Part shown: piece by piece, positions 1-8,283 of the stretch
Numbering within the stretch: the stretch's first letter is position 1
Layout of the letters: the number at the start of each line of letters is the position of its first letter
Assembly: GCF_013409785.1 (NCBI RefSeq)
Contig: NZ_JACCBV010000001.1
Span: 186,001 to 250,000 of the forward strand
DNA: 64,000 bases
From: Microbacterium immunditiarum
GTDB lineage: Bacteria; Actinomycetota; Actinomycetes; Actinomycetales; Microbacteriaceae
Direction: 5' to 3'
Made by a program: the position numbers and the translations under genes
The notes under the pieces: generated by a model
Database searches by the model: none
What the model was told of the DNA's origin: nothing
What the model saw: the letters and a program-made list of their open reading frames with translations, nothing else

Positions 1-670
1 GCTGGACCGGCGCGCCGTCGCGGTGGAGGGCGACGTTCGCAACCAGGCCGATCTCGACCGCGCGGTCTCCGAAGGCATCGCGCAGCTCGGCAAGATCGAC
101 GCGCTCATCGCCAACGCCGGCATCTTCTCGCTCGCGCCCGCGCACGAGATGACCGAGGAGATGTGGGACGACATGATCGCAGTGAACCTCACCGGGGTCT
201 GGAAGTCGGCGAAGGCGGTGCTGCCGCACATGATGGAGCAGGGCGGCGGATCGATCGTCGTGACGTCGTCGATCAACGGCCTCGAGCCGGGCGCTAACTA
301 CGTGCACTACTGCGCGGCCAAGTTCGGCGTCGTCGGCGTCATGAAGACACTGGCACTGGAGTACGCGCGCCACGGCATCCGGGTCAACGCCGTCCACCCC
401 GGCGCGATCCTCACGCCGATGACGAGCTGGCAGGGCGCGTGGGACATGATGTCCGGCAAGCCGGCGGGCGAGGGCACCGAAGAGGACATGCTCGAGGCCG
501 GCTACTCCTTCCACGCGCTCAAGGGCGCCGGCTTCCTTTCGCCGCAGCGCATCGCGGATGCTGCGCTGTGGCTCAACTCGGATCTCGCGTCCGCCGTGAC
601 GGGCATCTCCGTCCCGGTCGATGCGGGTCACCTGCTGCAGCCCGGCTACAACCCGGATCCCGTCAAGTAG
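1..670 (+). CDS. Mycofactocin-coupled SDR oxidoreductase, 5' end outside window
   Basis: Partial gene; the frame is open to the window edge (codons from base 2), so the nucleotide-binding half is missing. The visible part begins in the [13 protein letters not shown] segment. This insertion after the second Rossmann strand is typical of mycofactocin-coupled SDRs (TIGR03971-type) and is thought to hold a non-exchangeable NAD(H). NAG, the TSS catalytic serine strand, a YCAAK catalytic Tyr/Lys pair (Tyr codon at 308) and a GISVPVDAG tail follow. The family oxidises alcohols, passing electrons from bound NADH to mycofactocin. It is the most divergent of five tandem paralogues and ends 49 bp before the next start. 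The substrate cannot be told. Confidence 0.9.
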   Translation, partial: LDRRAVAVEGDVRNQADLDRAVSEGIAQLGKIDALIANAGIFSLAPAHEMTEEMWDDMIAVNLTGVWKSAKAVLPHMMEQGGGSIVVTSSINGLEPGANYVHYCAAKFGVVGVMKTLALEYARHGIRVNAVHPGAILTPMTSWQGAWDMMSGKPAGEGTEEDMLEAGYSFHALKGAGFLSPQRIADAALWLNSDLASAVTGISVPVDAGHLLQPGYNPDPVK

Positions 671-719
671 GCGCGGCCGCAGCGTCCGTCAGTTCCGTTC
701 GAAGGGGAAGGGAAACGAA

Positions 720-1538
720 ATGGCAGGAATTCTCGAAGGCAAGGTCGCCTTCATCACGGGAGCGGCACGCGGGCAGGGCAGGTCGCACGCGATCCGCCTC
801 GCCCAGGAGGGCGCGGACATCGTCGCCGTCGACATCTGCTCGCAGATCGAGACGGTCGGGTATCCGATGTCGACGCCCGACGATCTGAAGGAGACCGTGA
901 GCGCGGTCGAGGCGCTCGACCGGCGCATCTTCGCGGCGCAGGCAGACGTGCGCGACCGCGAGACGTTGCAGAAGGCGTTCGACGAGGGCACGGCGCAGCT
1001 CGGCCCGGTCGACATCGTGCTCGCCAACGCGGGCATCGCGCCACTGTCGCTCGAGCCCTCGCCCCAGGAGTGGTACGACGTGCTCGACGTCAACCTCACA
1101 GGCGTCTACAACACGGTCGAGGTCGCGAAGCCGTCCATGATCGAGGGCGGCCGCGGCGGCGCGATCGTCATCACGAGCTCGACCGCGGGCATCAACGGCA
1201 TCGGCGGAGACACGCCCGGAGGGCTCGGCTACACCGCGTCGAAGCACGGTGTCGTCGGCCTCATGCGCTCGTACGCCAACACGCTCGCGCCGCACAGCAT
1301 CCGCGTGAACACCGTGCACCCGACCGGCGTCGACACGCCCATGATCGTCAACGAGGTCATGCAGCAGTTCCTCGAGCAGGACCCGCAGATGGGTCAGGGC
1401 ATGGCCAACGCGCTGCCGGTCCCGATGATCGAGGCGGTCGACATCTCGAACGCGATCCTGTTCCTCGCCTCGGATGCGGGCAGGTACGTCACGGGCGTCA
1501 CGCTGCCCGTCGACGCCGGGTTCACGAACAAGCGCTGA
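720..1538 (+). CDS. Mycofactocin-coupled SDR oxidoreductase, second tandem copy
   Basis: 272 aa, complete SDR. The dinucleotide motif TGAARGQG is at residues 13-20. The family-specific insertion (TPDDL, then [17 protein letters not shown]) lies around residues 57-80. LANAG is present, and the catalytic pair is Tyr171 and Lys175 (YTASK). The insertion distinguishes it from ordinary NAD(P)-exchanging SDRs and links it to mycofactocin. The ATG at 720 is chosen because a purine-rich GGGGAAGGG lies just upstream and the next copies begin MAGRVEGK in the same way. It carries a short GGDTPGG insertion before the catalytic Tyr not seen in its neighbours. Cytosolic; probably one transcript with the flanking SDR genes. 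Confidence 0.93.
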   Translation: MAGILEGKVAFITGAARGQGRSHAIRLAQEGADIVAVDICSQIETVGYPMSTPDDLKETVSAVEALDRRIFAAQADVRDRETLQKAFDEGTAQLGPVDIVLANAGIAPLSLEPSPQEWYDVLDVNLTGVYNTVEVAKPSMIEGGRGGAIVITSSTAGINGIGGDTPGGLGYTASKHGVVGLMRSYANTLAPHSIRVNTVHPTGVDTPMIVNEVMQQFLEQDPQMGQGMANALPVPMIEAVDISNAILFLASDAGRYVTGVTLPVDAGFTNKR

Positions 1539-1580
1539 CTCGCGCGATATCAGAAAGCCACGACAAGGGGAGGAATCACC

Positions 1581-2405
1581 ATGGCAGGACGAGTCGAAGG
1601 CAAGGTCGCCTTCATCACGGGAGCCGCTCGCGGACAGGGCAGGTCGCACGCGATCCGGCTCGCGCAGGAGGGCGCCGACATCATCGCGGTCGACCTGTGC
1701 GACACGATCCCGAACGTCGCATACCCGTCCGCGACGCCTGAGGATCTGGCCGAGACGGTGCGGCAGGTCGAAGCGCTCGACCGGCGCATCGTTGCGTCCC
1801 AGGTCGACGTGCGGGACGGTGCGGCCGTCAAGAAGGCGGTCGACGAGGGCGTCGCACAGCTCGGCAAGCTCGACATCGTCGTGGCGAACGCGGGCATCTG
1901 CGTGCTGACACCGTGGGACGAGACATCCGAGGAGGTCTGGGACCAGACGATCGACACGAACCTCAAGGGCGTGTGGAACACGGTTCGTCACGCCGCACCG
2001 CACCTGGTCGAGGCCGGCGGCGGGTCCGTCATCATGACGAGCTCGGCCGCGGGATTGAAGGGACTCCCCTTCCTGACCGCCTACGTCGCGTCCAAGCACG
2101 GCGTCGTCGGCCTCATGCGGGCGTTCGCGACGGAGCTCTCGGAGCACAGCATCCGCGTCAACTCCGTGCACCCCACGGGCGTCGACACCCCGATGGGGCA
2201 GCTCGGCGACCCCGAGGCTGGCGCGAAGCTGCAGGAGATGATGGGCGCCCACCCGCGTCTGCTGCCGATGATGTCGAACCTGCTGCCTATAGAGATCACG
2301 GAGCCGGTCGACATCTCCAACGCGGTGCTGTTCCTCGCGTCCGACGAGGCGCGCTACGTCACCAGCCTCGCGATGGCGGTGGACGCGGGCAACACGCAGT
2401 ACTGA
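1581..2405 (+). CDS. Mycofactocin-coupled SDR oxidoreductase, third tandem copy
   Basis: 274 aa. TGAARGQG is at 13-20, the mycofactocin-type insertion ([19 protein letters not shown]) around 55-78, and the catalytic Tyr168/Lys172 is in YVASK. AAGGGGAGG lies about 9 bases before the ATG and is a strong ribosome-binding site. The C-terminal region differs from its neighbours (LAMAVDAGNTQY). The first roughly 30 residues are almost identical to copies two, four and five at both protein and DNA level, while the substrate-side C-terminal halves diverge. This suggests paralogues specialised for different alcohols, though no substrate can be named. Confidence 0.93.
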   Translation: MAGRVEGKVAFITGAARGQGRSHAIRLAQEGADIIAVDLCDTIPNVAYPSATPEDLAETVRQVEALDRRIVASQVDVRDGAAVKKAVDEGVAQLGKLDIVVANAGICVLTPWDETSEEVWDQTIDTNLKGVWNTVRHAAPHLVEAGGGSVIMTSSAAGLKGLPFLTAYVASKHGVVGLMRAFATELSEHSIRVNSVHPTGVDTPMGQLGDPEAGAKLQEMMGAHPRLLPMMSNLLPIEITEPVDISNAVLFLASDEARYVTSLAMAVDAGNTQY

Positions 2406-2476
2406 GAAGTCCGGATGCCGCGGACGTCGGTGCGCGGCATCCGGCGCCCCACCTCGCCAGAGAGAAGGGAATCACC

Positions 2477-3310
2477 ATGGCAGGAAGAGTCGAGGGCAAA
2501 GTCGCCTTCATCACGGGCGTCGCGCGCGGGCAGGGTCGCTCCCACGCGATCCGGCTCGCCCAGGAGGGCGCCGACATCATCGGGATCGACGTGCTCGAAG
2601 AGGTGCCGGGGGCGCCGTACGGGCCGGCAACGCAGGAAGACCTCGCCGAGACGGTGCGCCAGGTCGAGGCGCTCGACCGCCGCATCGTCGCGACCAAGGC
2701 CGACGTGCGCGACTTCGGCGCGCTCAAGGCCGCCGTCGACGAGGGCGTCGCCCAGCTCGGGCGGCTCGACATCGTCGCCGCGAACGCGGGCATCTCGACG
2801 GCGATGGCTCCGGCCGAAGAGCTGTCGGAGGAGATGTGGGTCGACATGGTCGACGTCAACCTCAACGGCGTGTGGCGCACGTGCAAGGCGGCGATCCCGC
2901 ACCTGAAGGCGTCGGGCGGCGGCTCGATCATCATCACGAGCTCGGACGCGGGCCTGTTCGCGTTCCCGAACATCGCCCACTACGTGTCGGCGAAGCACGG
3001 CGTCGTCGGTCTCATGCGCACGCTGGCGCTGGAGCTCGCTCCGCACATGATCCGCGTCAACAGCGTGCACCCGACCGTCGTGGACACGCCGATGGTCAAC
3101 AACGACGCGACCTACCGGCTGTTCCGCCCCGACCTCGAGAACCCGACGGCCGAGGACTTCAAGGAGGCCGCGGCCGGCATCAACGCACTGCCGATCCCGT
3201 GGGTCGAGGCCGTCGACATCTCGAACGCGGTGCTGTGGCTCGCCTCCGACGAAGCCCGCTACGTCACGGGCGTGCCGCTGCCGGTCGACGCCGGCGCCGC
3301 GGTGAAGTGA
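2477..3310 (+). CDS. Mycofactocin-coupled SDR oxidoreductase, fourth tandem copy
   Basis: 277 aa. The start ATG at 2477 follows GAGAAGGGA and gives the same MAGRVEGKVAF N-terminus as copy three. The reading frame stays open far upstream, but that extension lies over copy three and is rejected. The nucleotide-binding motif reads TGVARGQG (A-to-V against its neighbours). The family insertion [17 protein letters not shown] and catalytic Tyr169/Lys173 (YVSAK) are all present. It resembles copy five in the C-terminal third ([22 protein letters not shown]), so these two are probably the most recent duplicates. An NAD-retaining, mycofactocin-linked alcohol dehydrogenase is inferred. Confidence 0.93.
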   Translation: MAGRVEGKVAFITGVARGQGRSHAIRLAQEGADIIGIDVLEEVPGAPYGPATQEDLAETVRQVEALDRRIVATKADVRDFGALKAAVDEGVAQLGRLDIVAANAGISTAMAPAEELSEEMWVDMVDVNLNGVWRTCKAAIPHLKASGGGSIIITSSDAGLFAFPNIAHYVSAKHGVVGLMRTLALELAPHMIRVNSVHPTVVDTPMVNNDATYRLFRPDLENPTAEDFKEAAAGINALPIPWVEAVDISNAVLWLASDEARYVTGVPLPVDAGAAVK

Positions 3311-3341
3311 CCTGATCGGAAGATCGGAAGGAGGAAGACAG

Positions 3342-4175
3342 ATGGGACGACTGGACGGAAAGGTCGCGTTCATCACGGGCGCGGCCCGCGGGCAGGGTCG
3401 CTCGCACGCCATCCGCATGGCGCAGGAGGGCGCCGACATCATCGCGATCGACCTCGCGAAGCAGATCGACACGGTGCCGTACGGCATGGCGACGCCGGAT
3501 GACCTCGCCGAGACGGTGCGCCAGGTCGAGGCGCTCGACCGCCGCATCGTGGCGAGCGAGGCCGACGTGCGCGACTACGAGGGGCTCAAGGCAGCCCTCG
3601 ACGAGGGCGTCGCCCAGCTCGGCAAGCTCGACATCGTCTCGGCGAACGCGGGCATCTTCTCGAACGCGACGGCCGAGGAGCTGACCGACGAGGCGTGGAA
3701 CGACATGATCGCCGTCAACCTCACGGGCGTGTGGCACACGGCGAAGGCCGCGATCCCGCACCTTCGGGCGAACGGGGGCGGGTCGATCATCATCACGAGC
3801 TCGACGGCGGGGATCAAGGGATTCCCGAACTTCGTGCACTACGTCGCGTCGAAGCACGGAGTCGTCGGGGTCATGCGCACGCTCGCGCTCGAGCTCGCAC
3901 CCGACAGCATCCGCGTCAACACGGTGCATCCGACGAGCGTCGACACCGACATGATCCAGAACGACGCGCTCTACGCGCTGTTCATGCCGGATCTGCCGGA
4001 GGACCAGCGCACGAAGGACGAGTTCCGCGGACGGATGGCGACGATGAACGCCCTGCCGGTGCCGTGGGTCGAGGCCGTCGACATCTCGAACGCCGTCCTG
4101 TGGCTCGCCTCGGACGAGTCGCGGTACGTCACGGGCGTCCAGTTGCCGGTCGACGCAGGGTCGACGCAGAAGTGA
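3342..4175 (+). CDS. Mycofactocin-coupled SDR oxidoreductase, fifth tandem copy
   Basis: 277 aa. TGAARGQG is at 12-19, followed by the family insertion ([26 protein letters not shown]), NAG, ITSS and catalytic Tyr167/Lys171 (YVASK). AAGGAGGAAG lies directly upstream of the ATG. Its stop codon overlaps the GTG start of the MoxR-type ATPase by 4 bp, so the SDR array and the ATPase/VWA pair are translationally coupled. That is the best local argument that the ATPase acts on, or with, these dehydrogenases. Substrate unknown. Confidence 0.93.
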   Translation: MGRLDGKVAFITGAARGQGRSHAIRMAQEGADIIAIDLAKQIDTVPYGMATPDDLAETVRQVEALDRRIVASEADVRDYEGLKAALDEGVAQLGKLDIVSANAGIFSNATAEELTDEAWNDMIAVNLTGVWHTAKAAIPHLRANGGGSIIITSSTAGIKGFPNFVHYVASKHGVVGVMRTLALELAPDSIRVNTVHPTSVDTDMIQNDALYALFMPDLPEDQRTKDEFRGRMATMNALPVPWVEAVDISNAVLWLASDESRYVTGVQLPVDAGSTQK

Positions 4176-5137
4176 GCGAAACGGATGCCGCAACCGTCGC
4201 TTCCGGGGAGCACACGCTTCCCGGCGGCGACGCCGCGTCGCTGCGCGAGAGCCGCGAGCGCATCGCGCGCCACATCGTGGGCCGCGAGCGCGAGCTCGAG
4301 TTGACCCTCGCCGCCGTGGCGGCCGGCCGCGACATCGTGCTGGAAGGACCACCGGGCACGAGCAAGACGACGATGCTGACCGCGATCACCGAGGAGTGGG
4401 GCATCCCGCTGCTCTTCGTCGAAGGCAACGCCGACCTCACCCCCGCGAAGCTCGTCGGGCACCACAACCCCGCGCGCGTGCTGCGCGAGGACTACTCTGC
4501 CGACAACTTCGTGCCGGGTCCGCTCGTCGAGGCGATGCAGCAGGGCGGGTTCCTCTACATCGAGGAGTTCAACCGCGCCCCCGAGGACACGCTCAACACA
4601 CTGCTCACCGCGATGGCGGACCGCTCGATCGCGGTGCCCCGGGTCGGCCGCATCCGGGCCCTGCCCACGTTCCGCGTGATCGCGTCGATGAACCCGTACG
4701 ACAACGTCGGCACGACCCGGCTCTCGACGAGCGTGCACGACCGGCTCAACCGGCTCGCGGTCGACTACCAGAGCGCCGAGGCGGAGGAGCAGATCGTGAG
4801 GCTGCGCACGGGAGCGTCGGATCCCGTCGGCGACAGGCTCGTCGGCGACGCCGTCGCCGTGACGCGTGCGACGCGCGAGCACGAGGACGTCCGCCAGGGC
4901 TCGAGCGTGCGCGGTGCGATCGACACGGTGCTCGTCGCGCAGCGCCTCGCCGCGCTGCGCGGGCTCGACGACCCGGAGGACGCGGACTACCCCGAGATGG
5001 TGTTCGACGCGATGATCGTCGCGCTGTCGGGGCGCATCCACCTCGACGAGGCCGCCGAGACGACGCCCGAGCGCGTGCTGCGCGAGCTGTGGGAGGACCG
5101 GTTCATCCTGCATCCGCATCAGGCCGCGCCGGGGTGA
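4172..5137 (+). CDS. MoxR-family AAA+ ATPase
   Basis: 321 aa from the GTG at 4172, which overlaps the preceding SDR stop (GTGA). Walker A GPPGTSKT is at about residues 58-65. Walker B is FLYIEEFNRAP at about 125-135, with the acidic pair followed by Asn-Arg as in MoxR proteins. Sensor 1 is ASMNPYD at about residue 170. The C-terminal helical lid ends FILHPH. MoxR ATPases act with VWA-domain partners as chaperones that insert cofactors or metals, or activate dehydrogenases (for example the MoxR and CoxD/CoxE systems). The VWA protein follows directly. A client among the neighbouring dehydrogenases is inference. Confidence 0.9.
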   Translation: MSETDAATVASGEHTLPGGDAASLRESRERIARHIVGRERELELTLAAVAAGRDIVLEGPPGTSKTTMLTAITEEWGIPLLFVEGNADLTPAKLVGHHNPARVLREDYSADNFVPGPLVEAMQQGGFLYIEEFNRAPEDTLNTLLTAMADRSIAVPRVGRIRALPTFRVIASMNPYDNVGTTRLSTSVHDRLNRLAVDYQSAEAEEQIVRLRTGASDPVGDRLVGDAVAVTRATREHEDVRQGSSVRGAIDTVLVAQRLAALRGLDDPEDADYPEMVFDAMIVALSGRIHLDEAAETTPERVLRELWEDRFILHPHQAAPG

Positions 5138-5278
5138 AGAGAGGTCGCGGCGGATTCGCCGATCCGCCGGCGGAGCAGCAGGCGCACCGCCGCGCGCGGC
5201 GCGCCGCTGCGGAGGCGGCCGAAGGAGCTCGAGGAGCCGCCGCAGGCCTTCGACCTTTCGCGCGGCGCCGCGGGAGCG
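5138..5278 (+). other. Gap before the VWA gene, probable displaced N-terminus (frameshift)
   Basis: Reading from GTG 5134 (overlapping the MoxR stop) gives a plausible N-terminus, VKRGRGGFADPPAEQQAHRR, that soon loses sense. The VWA frame itself is open from 5138 and reads KELEEPPQAFDLSRGAAG from about 5222 but has no ATG, GTG or TTG before 5279. Removing one base near 5221 would join the two into one protein coupled to moxR. The sequence therefore suggests a one-base frameshift, either a real mutation or a sequencing error. Otherwise translation starts at GTG 5279. Confidence 0.45.
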
Positions 5279-6121
5279 GTGGTGATCGGGTCTGGTGGCA
5301 CCCGACGTCCCGCGAGCGCGCTGCCGGGAGGGCGCGCCCGCGCCGTGACCGTCGAGCACGGACGCATCGTGCCGGTGCCCGATGAATCTGTCGACGTCGA
5401 TCCGCAGGTGCGCGCGCGGGCGCGGCAGATCGCGGCGCGCCTCGCCGTGCCGCGCGCGCGACGCGATGTGACATCGCGCCGCGGCGTCGGCGACCTCGCG
5501 AGCGTGCCCTACCGCGGGGCATCCGACGACATCGACCTCGACCGCACGATCGAGGTGCTCGCCGAGCGGCCGATCCCCGAGGACGAGGACATCATCGTCC
5601 GCGAGCGCGTGCGCACGAAGCGGTCGGTCGTGCTGCTCGTCGACGTGTCGGGCTCGATGCGCGGCGAGCGGATCCGCACGGCCGCGGCGACGGTGGGCGC
5701 GTTGGCGGGTGAGCTGCACCGCGACGCGCTGGGCGTGATCGCGTTCTGGTCGGATGCCGCGATCCTCCTGAGCCTAGGCAGCGAGATCTCACCCGACCGC
5801 GTGCTCGACGCGTTGCTGCGGCTGCCCGCGCGCGGGCTCACGAACGTCGCGTTCCCGCTCGAGCTCGCCGCGAAGCAGCTCGGGCTCGCGCCCGTGCGCG
5901 ACGCGCGCGCGATCCTCCTGTCGGACTGCGTGCACAACGCCGGGCCAGACCCGCGGCCGTTCGCCGCGCGGCTCCCGCGGCTCGATGTGCTGCTCGATGT
6001 GTCCGGCGAGAACGACCTGGAGCTCGGGCGCGAGCTCGCGGCGCGCGGGCGGGGACTGTGCCGGGTCATCCGCAGCCACCGCGATGTCGCGCCGGCTCTC
6101 AGCGCGATGTTCGCGGAGTGA
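5279..6121 (+). CDS. VWA-domain protein, MoxR partner
   Basis: 280 aa from the GTG at 5279, the first standard start in frame. GGGAG lies only two bases upstream, so this start is weak; the natural N-terminus may lie in the displaced frame just upstream. The metal-ion-dependent adhesion site DVSGSMRGE is at about residues 121-129. A threonine (GLTNVAFPLE) and an acidic LLSDCVHNAG loop follow, completing the MIDAS arrangement. It ends in a conserved-looking RSHRDVAPALSAMF. It is a soluble VWA protein of the type encoded beside MoxR ATPases, expected to bridge ATPase and client enzyme. The next gene is mftD, 145 bp downstream behind its own promoter-like region. Confidence 0.85.
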   Translation: MVIGSGGTRRPASALPGGRARAVTVEHGRIVPVPDESVDVDPQVRARARQIAARLAVPRARRDVTSRRGVGDLASVPYRGASDDIDLDRTIEVLAERPIPEDEDIIVRERVRTKRSVVLLVDVSGSMRGERIRTAAATVGALAGELHRDALGVIAFWSDAAILLSLGSEISPDRVLDALLRLPARGLTNVAFPLELAAKQLGLAPVRDARAILLSDCVHNAGPDPRPFAARLPRLDVLLDVSGENDLELGRELAARGRGLCRVIRSHRDVAPALSAMFAE

Positions 6122-6156
6122 CGGCTGCGCTTGGCCTGGCCGTTGCGCTGCTCGCG

Positions 6157-6185
6157 GACGCTGAGCGAGCGCAGCGAGACGAAGC
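6157..6185. repeat. Dispersed CTTCGTCTCG/GCTCAGCGACC repeat, copy 1
   Basis: 29 bp containing GCTGAGCGAGCGCAGCGAG and ending GACGAAGC, the reverse orientation of the repeat at 22531, 44326 and elsewhere in the window. It lies in the 145-bp space between the VWA gene and mftD. Function unknown. Confidence 0.6.
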
Positions 6186-6217
6186 TCTCTGCCACACAGT
6201 GAAATTCCTCTACGATT

Positions 6218-6232
6218 TGGCACTGAGTGTCA
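6218..6232. promoter_or_regulatory. Palindromic operator candidate upstream of mftD
   Basis: TGGCACT-G-AGTGTCA is a 15-bp palindrome with six of seven arm positions paired, centred 42 bp before the mftD ATG and just before a TAGACT that could serve as a -10. Size and position suit a TetR-type repressor. Mycofactocin loci commonly carry a TetR regulator (MftR), but none is encoded in this window, so the assignment is inference. Confidence 0.4.
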
Positions 6233-6266
6233 TTAGACTTGCGGATGTCGACGAGGAGGTCCCGAC

Positions 6267-7529
6267 ATGGCCACAGGCTGGTTCGAAACGGTCGCCGAGG
6301 CGCAGCGACGCGCGAAGAAGCGCTTGCCCGGCTCGGTGTACAGCGCGCTGCTCGCGGGCTCAGAGCGCGGCGTGACGTACGAAGACAACCTCAAGGCGTT
6401 CGCCGAGCTCGGGTTCGCGCCGCACGTCGCCGGTCTCTCCGGCGAGCGGTCGCTCTCGACGACCGTCATGGGCATCGACATCTCGTTCCCGGTGCTGATC
6501 TCGCCGACCGGCGTCCAGGCGGTGCATCCCGAAGGAGAGGTCGCCGTCGCACGCGCCGCCGCCAACCGGGGCATCATCATGGGCCTCAGCTCGTTCGCGA
6601 GCAAGCCGGTCGAGGACGTCGTCGCGGCGAATCCGAACACGTTCTACCAGATGTACTGGATGGGCACGCGCGACGTGATGCTCCAGCGCCTCGAGCGCGC
6701 GAAGGCCGCCGGTGCGAAGGGCATCATCGCGACCCTCGACTGGTCCTTCTCGAACGGTCGCGACTGGGGCAGCCCCTGGATCCCCGAGCGCCTGACGCTC
6801 ATGGCCGCGATGCGCTTCGCGCCGCAGGCGATCGTGAAGCCCTCGTGGCTGTGGAGCTTCGCCAAGACCGGCCGGGTGCCCGACCTCACGACGCCGAACC
6901 TCACGCTTCCCGGCCAGCAGCCTCCGACCTTCTTCGGCGCGTACGGCGAGTGGATGCAGACGCCGCTTCCCACGTGGGAGGACGTCGCGTGGCTGCGCGA
7001 ACAGTGGGACGGCCCGTTCATGCTCAAGGGCGTCTCGCGCCTCGACGACGCGAAGCGAGCTGTCGACGCGGGTGTCACCGCGATCTCGGTCTCGAACCAC
7101 GGCGGCAACAACCTCGACTCGACACCGGCGGCGATCCGGATGCTGCCGGGCATCGCCGACGCCGTGGGAGGCCAGATCGACGTGCTGCTCGACGGCGGCA
7201 TCCGGCGCGGCGGCGACGTCGCGAAGGCCCTCGCGCTCGGCGCGAAGGCCGTCATGATCGGCCGCGCCTACCTGTGGGGCCTCGCCGCGAACGGCCAGGC
7301 CGGAGTCGAGAACGTGCTCGACATCCTGCGCGGCGGACTCGACTCCGCGGTGCTCGGTCTCGGACGCTCGTCGGTGCAGGAGCTGCGCCCCGAGGACCTT
7401 TGGGTCCCCGAGGGATTCACGCGCGAGCTGGGCAAGATCCCGACGGCGCCGAAGCCCCGCTCGCCGCGGCCCGCGGTCACGCGGGATCCCTCGAAGCCGA
7501 AGGAGAAGGTCGCCGGCGGCAGCGCGTGA
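6267..7529 (+). CDS. mftD: MftD, mycofactocin maturation FMN oxidoreductase
   Basis: 420 aa. FMN-dependent alpha-hydroxy-acid oxidase fold. It has ALLAGSERGVTYEDN near the N-terminus, SPTGVQAVHPEGE, the catalytic-base motif SNHGGNNLDSTPA (His278), LLDGGIRRGGD and a phosphate-binding GRAYLWGLA. The NNLDST version of the His motif is characteristic of MftD rather than lactate dehydrogenase. In mycofactocin synthesis MftD oxidatively deaminates the Val-Tyr-derived intermediate (AHDP) to the redox-active dicarbonyl (PMFT). GAGGAGG is 7 bases before the ATG. The last ~35 residues are a Pro/Lys/Arg-rich tail. mftE follows after 25 bp. It opens the mftDEF block, but mftA, mftB and mftC are not upstream of it here. 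Confidence 0.93.
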   Translation: MATGWFETVAEAQRRAKKRLPGSVYSALLAGSERGVTYEDNLKAFAELGFAPHVAGLSGERSLSTTVMGIDISFPVLISPTGVQAVHPEGEVAVARAAANRGIIMGLSSFASKPVEDVVAANPNTFYQMYWMGTRDVMLQRLERAKAAGAKGIIATLDWSFSNGRDWGSPWIPERLTLMAAMRFAPQAIVKPSWLWSFAKTGRVPDLTTPNLTLPGQQPPTFFGAYGEWMQTPLPTWEDVAWLREQWDGPFMLKGVSRLDDAKRAVDAGVTAISVSNHGGNNLDSTPAAIRMLPGIADAVGGQIDVLLDGGIRRGGDVAKALALGAKAVMIGRAYLWGLAANGQAGVENVLDILRGGLDSAVLGLGRSSVQELRPEDLWVPEGFTRELGKIPTAPKPRSPRPAVTRDPSKPKEKVAGGSA

Positions 7530-7554
7530 CCGACCCTGCCGAACGAGCCGCGTG

Positions 7555-8283
7555 ATGGCCGACTCGCCGCACCTCGCCTCGCGCACGTGGCCCGAGGTGC
7601 CGCGTGGCCTCCTCCTCGTGCCGCTCGGCTCGACCGAGCAGCACGGCCCGCACCTGCCCCTCTCGACCGACACGTTCATCGCGGCGGCCGTCGCGGACGA
7701 CCTCGCCACCCGCTGGCGGGAGCGCGGCCGCGCGGTGATCGTCGCGCCGCCGTTCGTGTTCGGCGCGAGCGGCGAGCACCAGGGCTTCGCGGGAACCGTC
7801 TCCCTCGGCACCGCCGCGCTCGCCTTCGCGCTGCTGGAGATCGGACGCTCCTCGTCGGAGTGGGCCGAGCGGATCGTGTTCGTCAACGGGCACGGAGGCA
7901 ACCTCGAGGCGCTCCGCGATGCCGTGCCGACCCTCCGATCGGAGGGCCGCGACGCCGCATGGCTGCCGTGCGCGCTCGAGCGCGGCGCCGACGCGCACGC
8001 GGGTTTCGACGAGACTTCTCTCATGCTCCACCTGTGGCCCGCGCACGTCCGCCTCGACCTCGCCGAGCCCGGCGCGACGGCGCCTATCGCCGAGCTGCTC
8101 CCCCGGCTGCGCACCGAAGGCGTCAAGGGCGTCGCGCCGAACGGGGTGCTCGGCGACCCGAGCGGCGCCTCCGCCGAGCACGGCGCACGACTGTTCGCCG
8201 GGCTGTCCGATGCAGCGTGGCGCAGGCTGTCGACCGGAACGATCGCAGACAGCGGATGCCTCACCCCCGGGCCCGTCGGATGA
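7555..8283 (+). CDS. mftE: MftE, creatininase-family peptidase
   Basis: 242 aa from the ATG at 7555 (a GTG directly before is an alternative). Creatininase-fold metal ligands are visible: GSTEQHGPHLPLSTD near residue 22, FGASGEHQGFAGT near 70, NGHGGN near 110 and HAGFDETSLML near 148. MftE cleaves the radical-SAM-modified MftA C-terminus to release the Val-Tyr-derived heterocycle, the substrate of MftD. It sits between mftD and mftF, overlapping the mftF start by 4 bp. The TETS of most MftE proteins reads DETS here, keeping the acidic ligand. Confidence 0.92.
   Translation: MADSPHLASRTWPEVPRGLLLVPLGSTEQHGPHLPLSTDTFIAAAVADDLATRWRERGRAVIVAPPFVFGASGEHQGFAGTVSLGTAALAFALLEIGRSSSEWAERIVFVNGHGGNLEALRDAVPTLRSEGRDAAWLPCALERGADAHAGFDETSLMLHLWPAHVRLDLAEPGATAPIAELLPRLRTEGVKGVAPNGVLGDPSGASAEHGARLFAGLSDAAWRRLSTGTIADSGCLTPGPVG

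Noticed and set aside
6121..6266. Possible MftA precursor gene before mftD
   Set aside because: The short open frames there lack the conserved MftA C-terminal Val-Tyr ending; the region is repeat plus promoter-like sequence.
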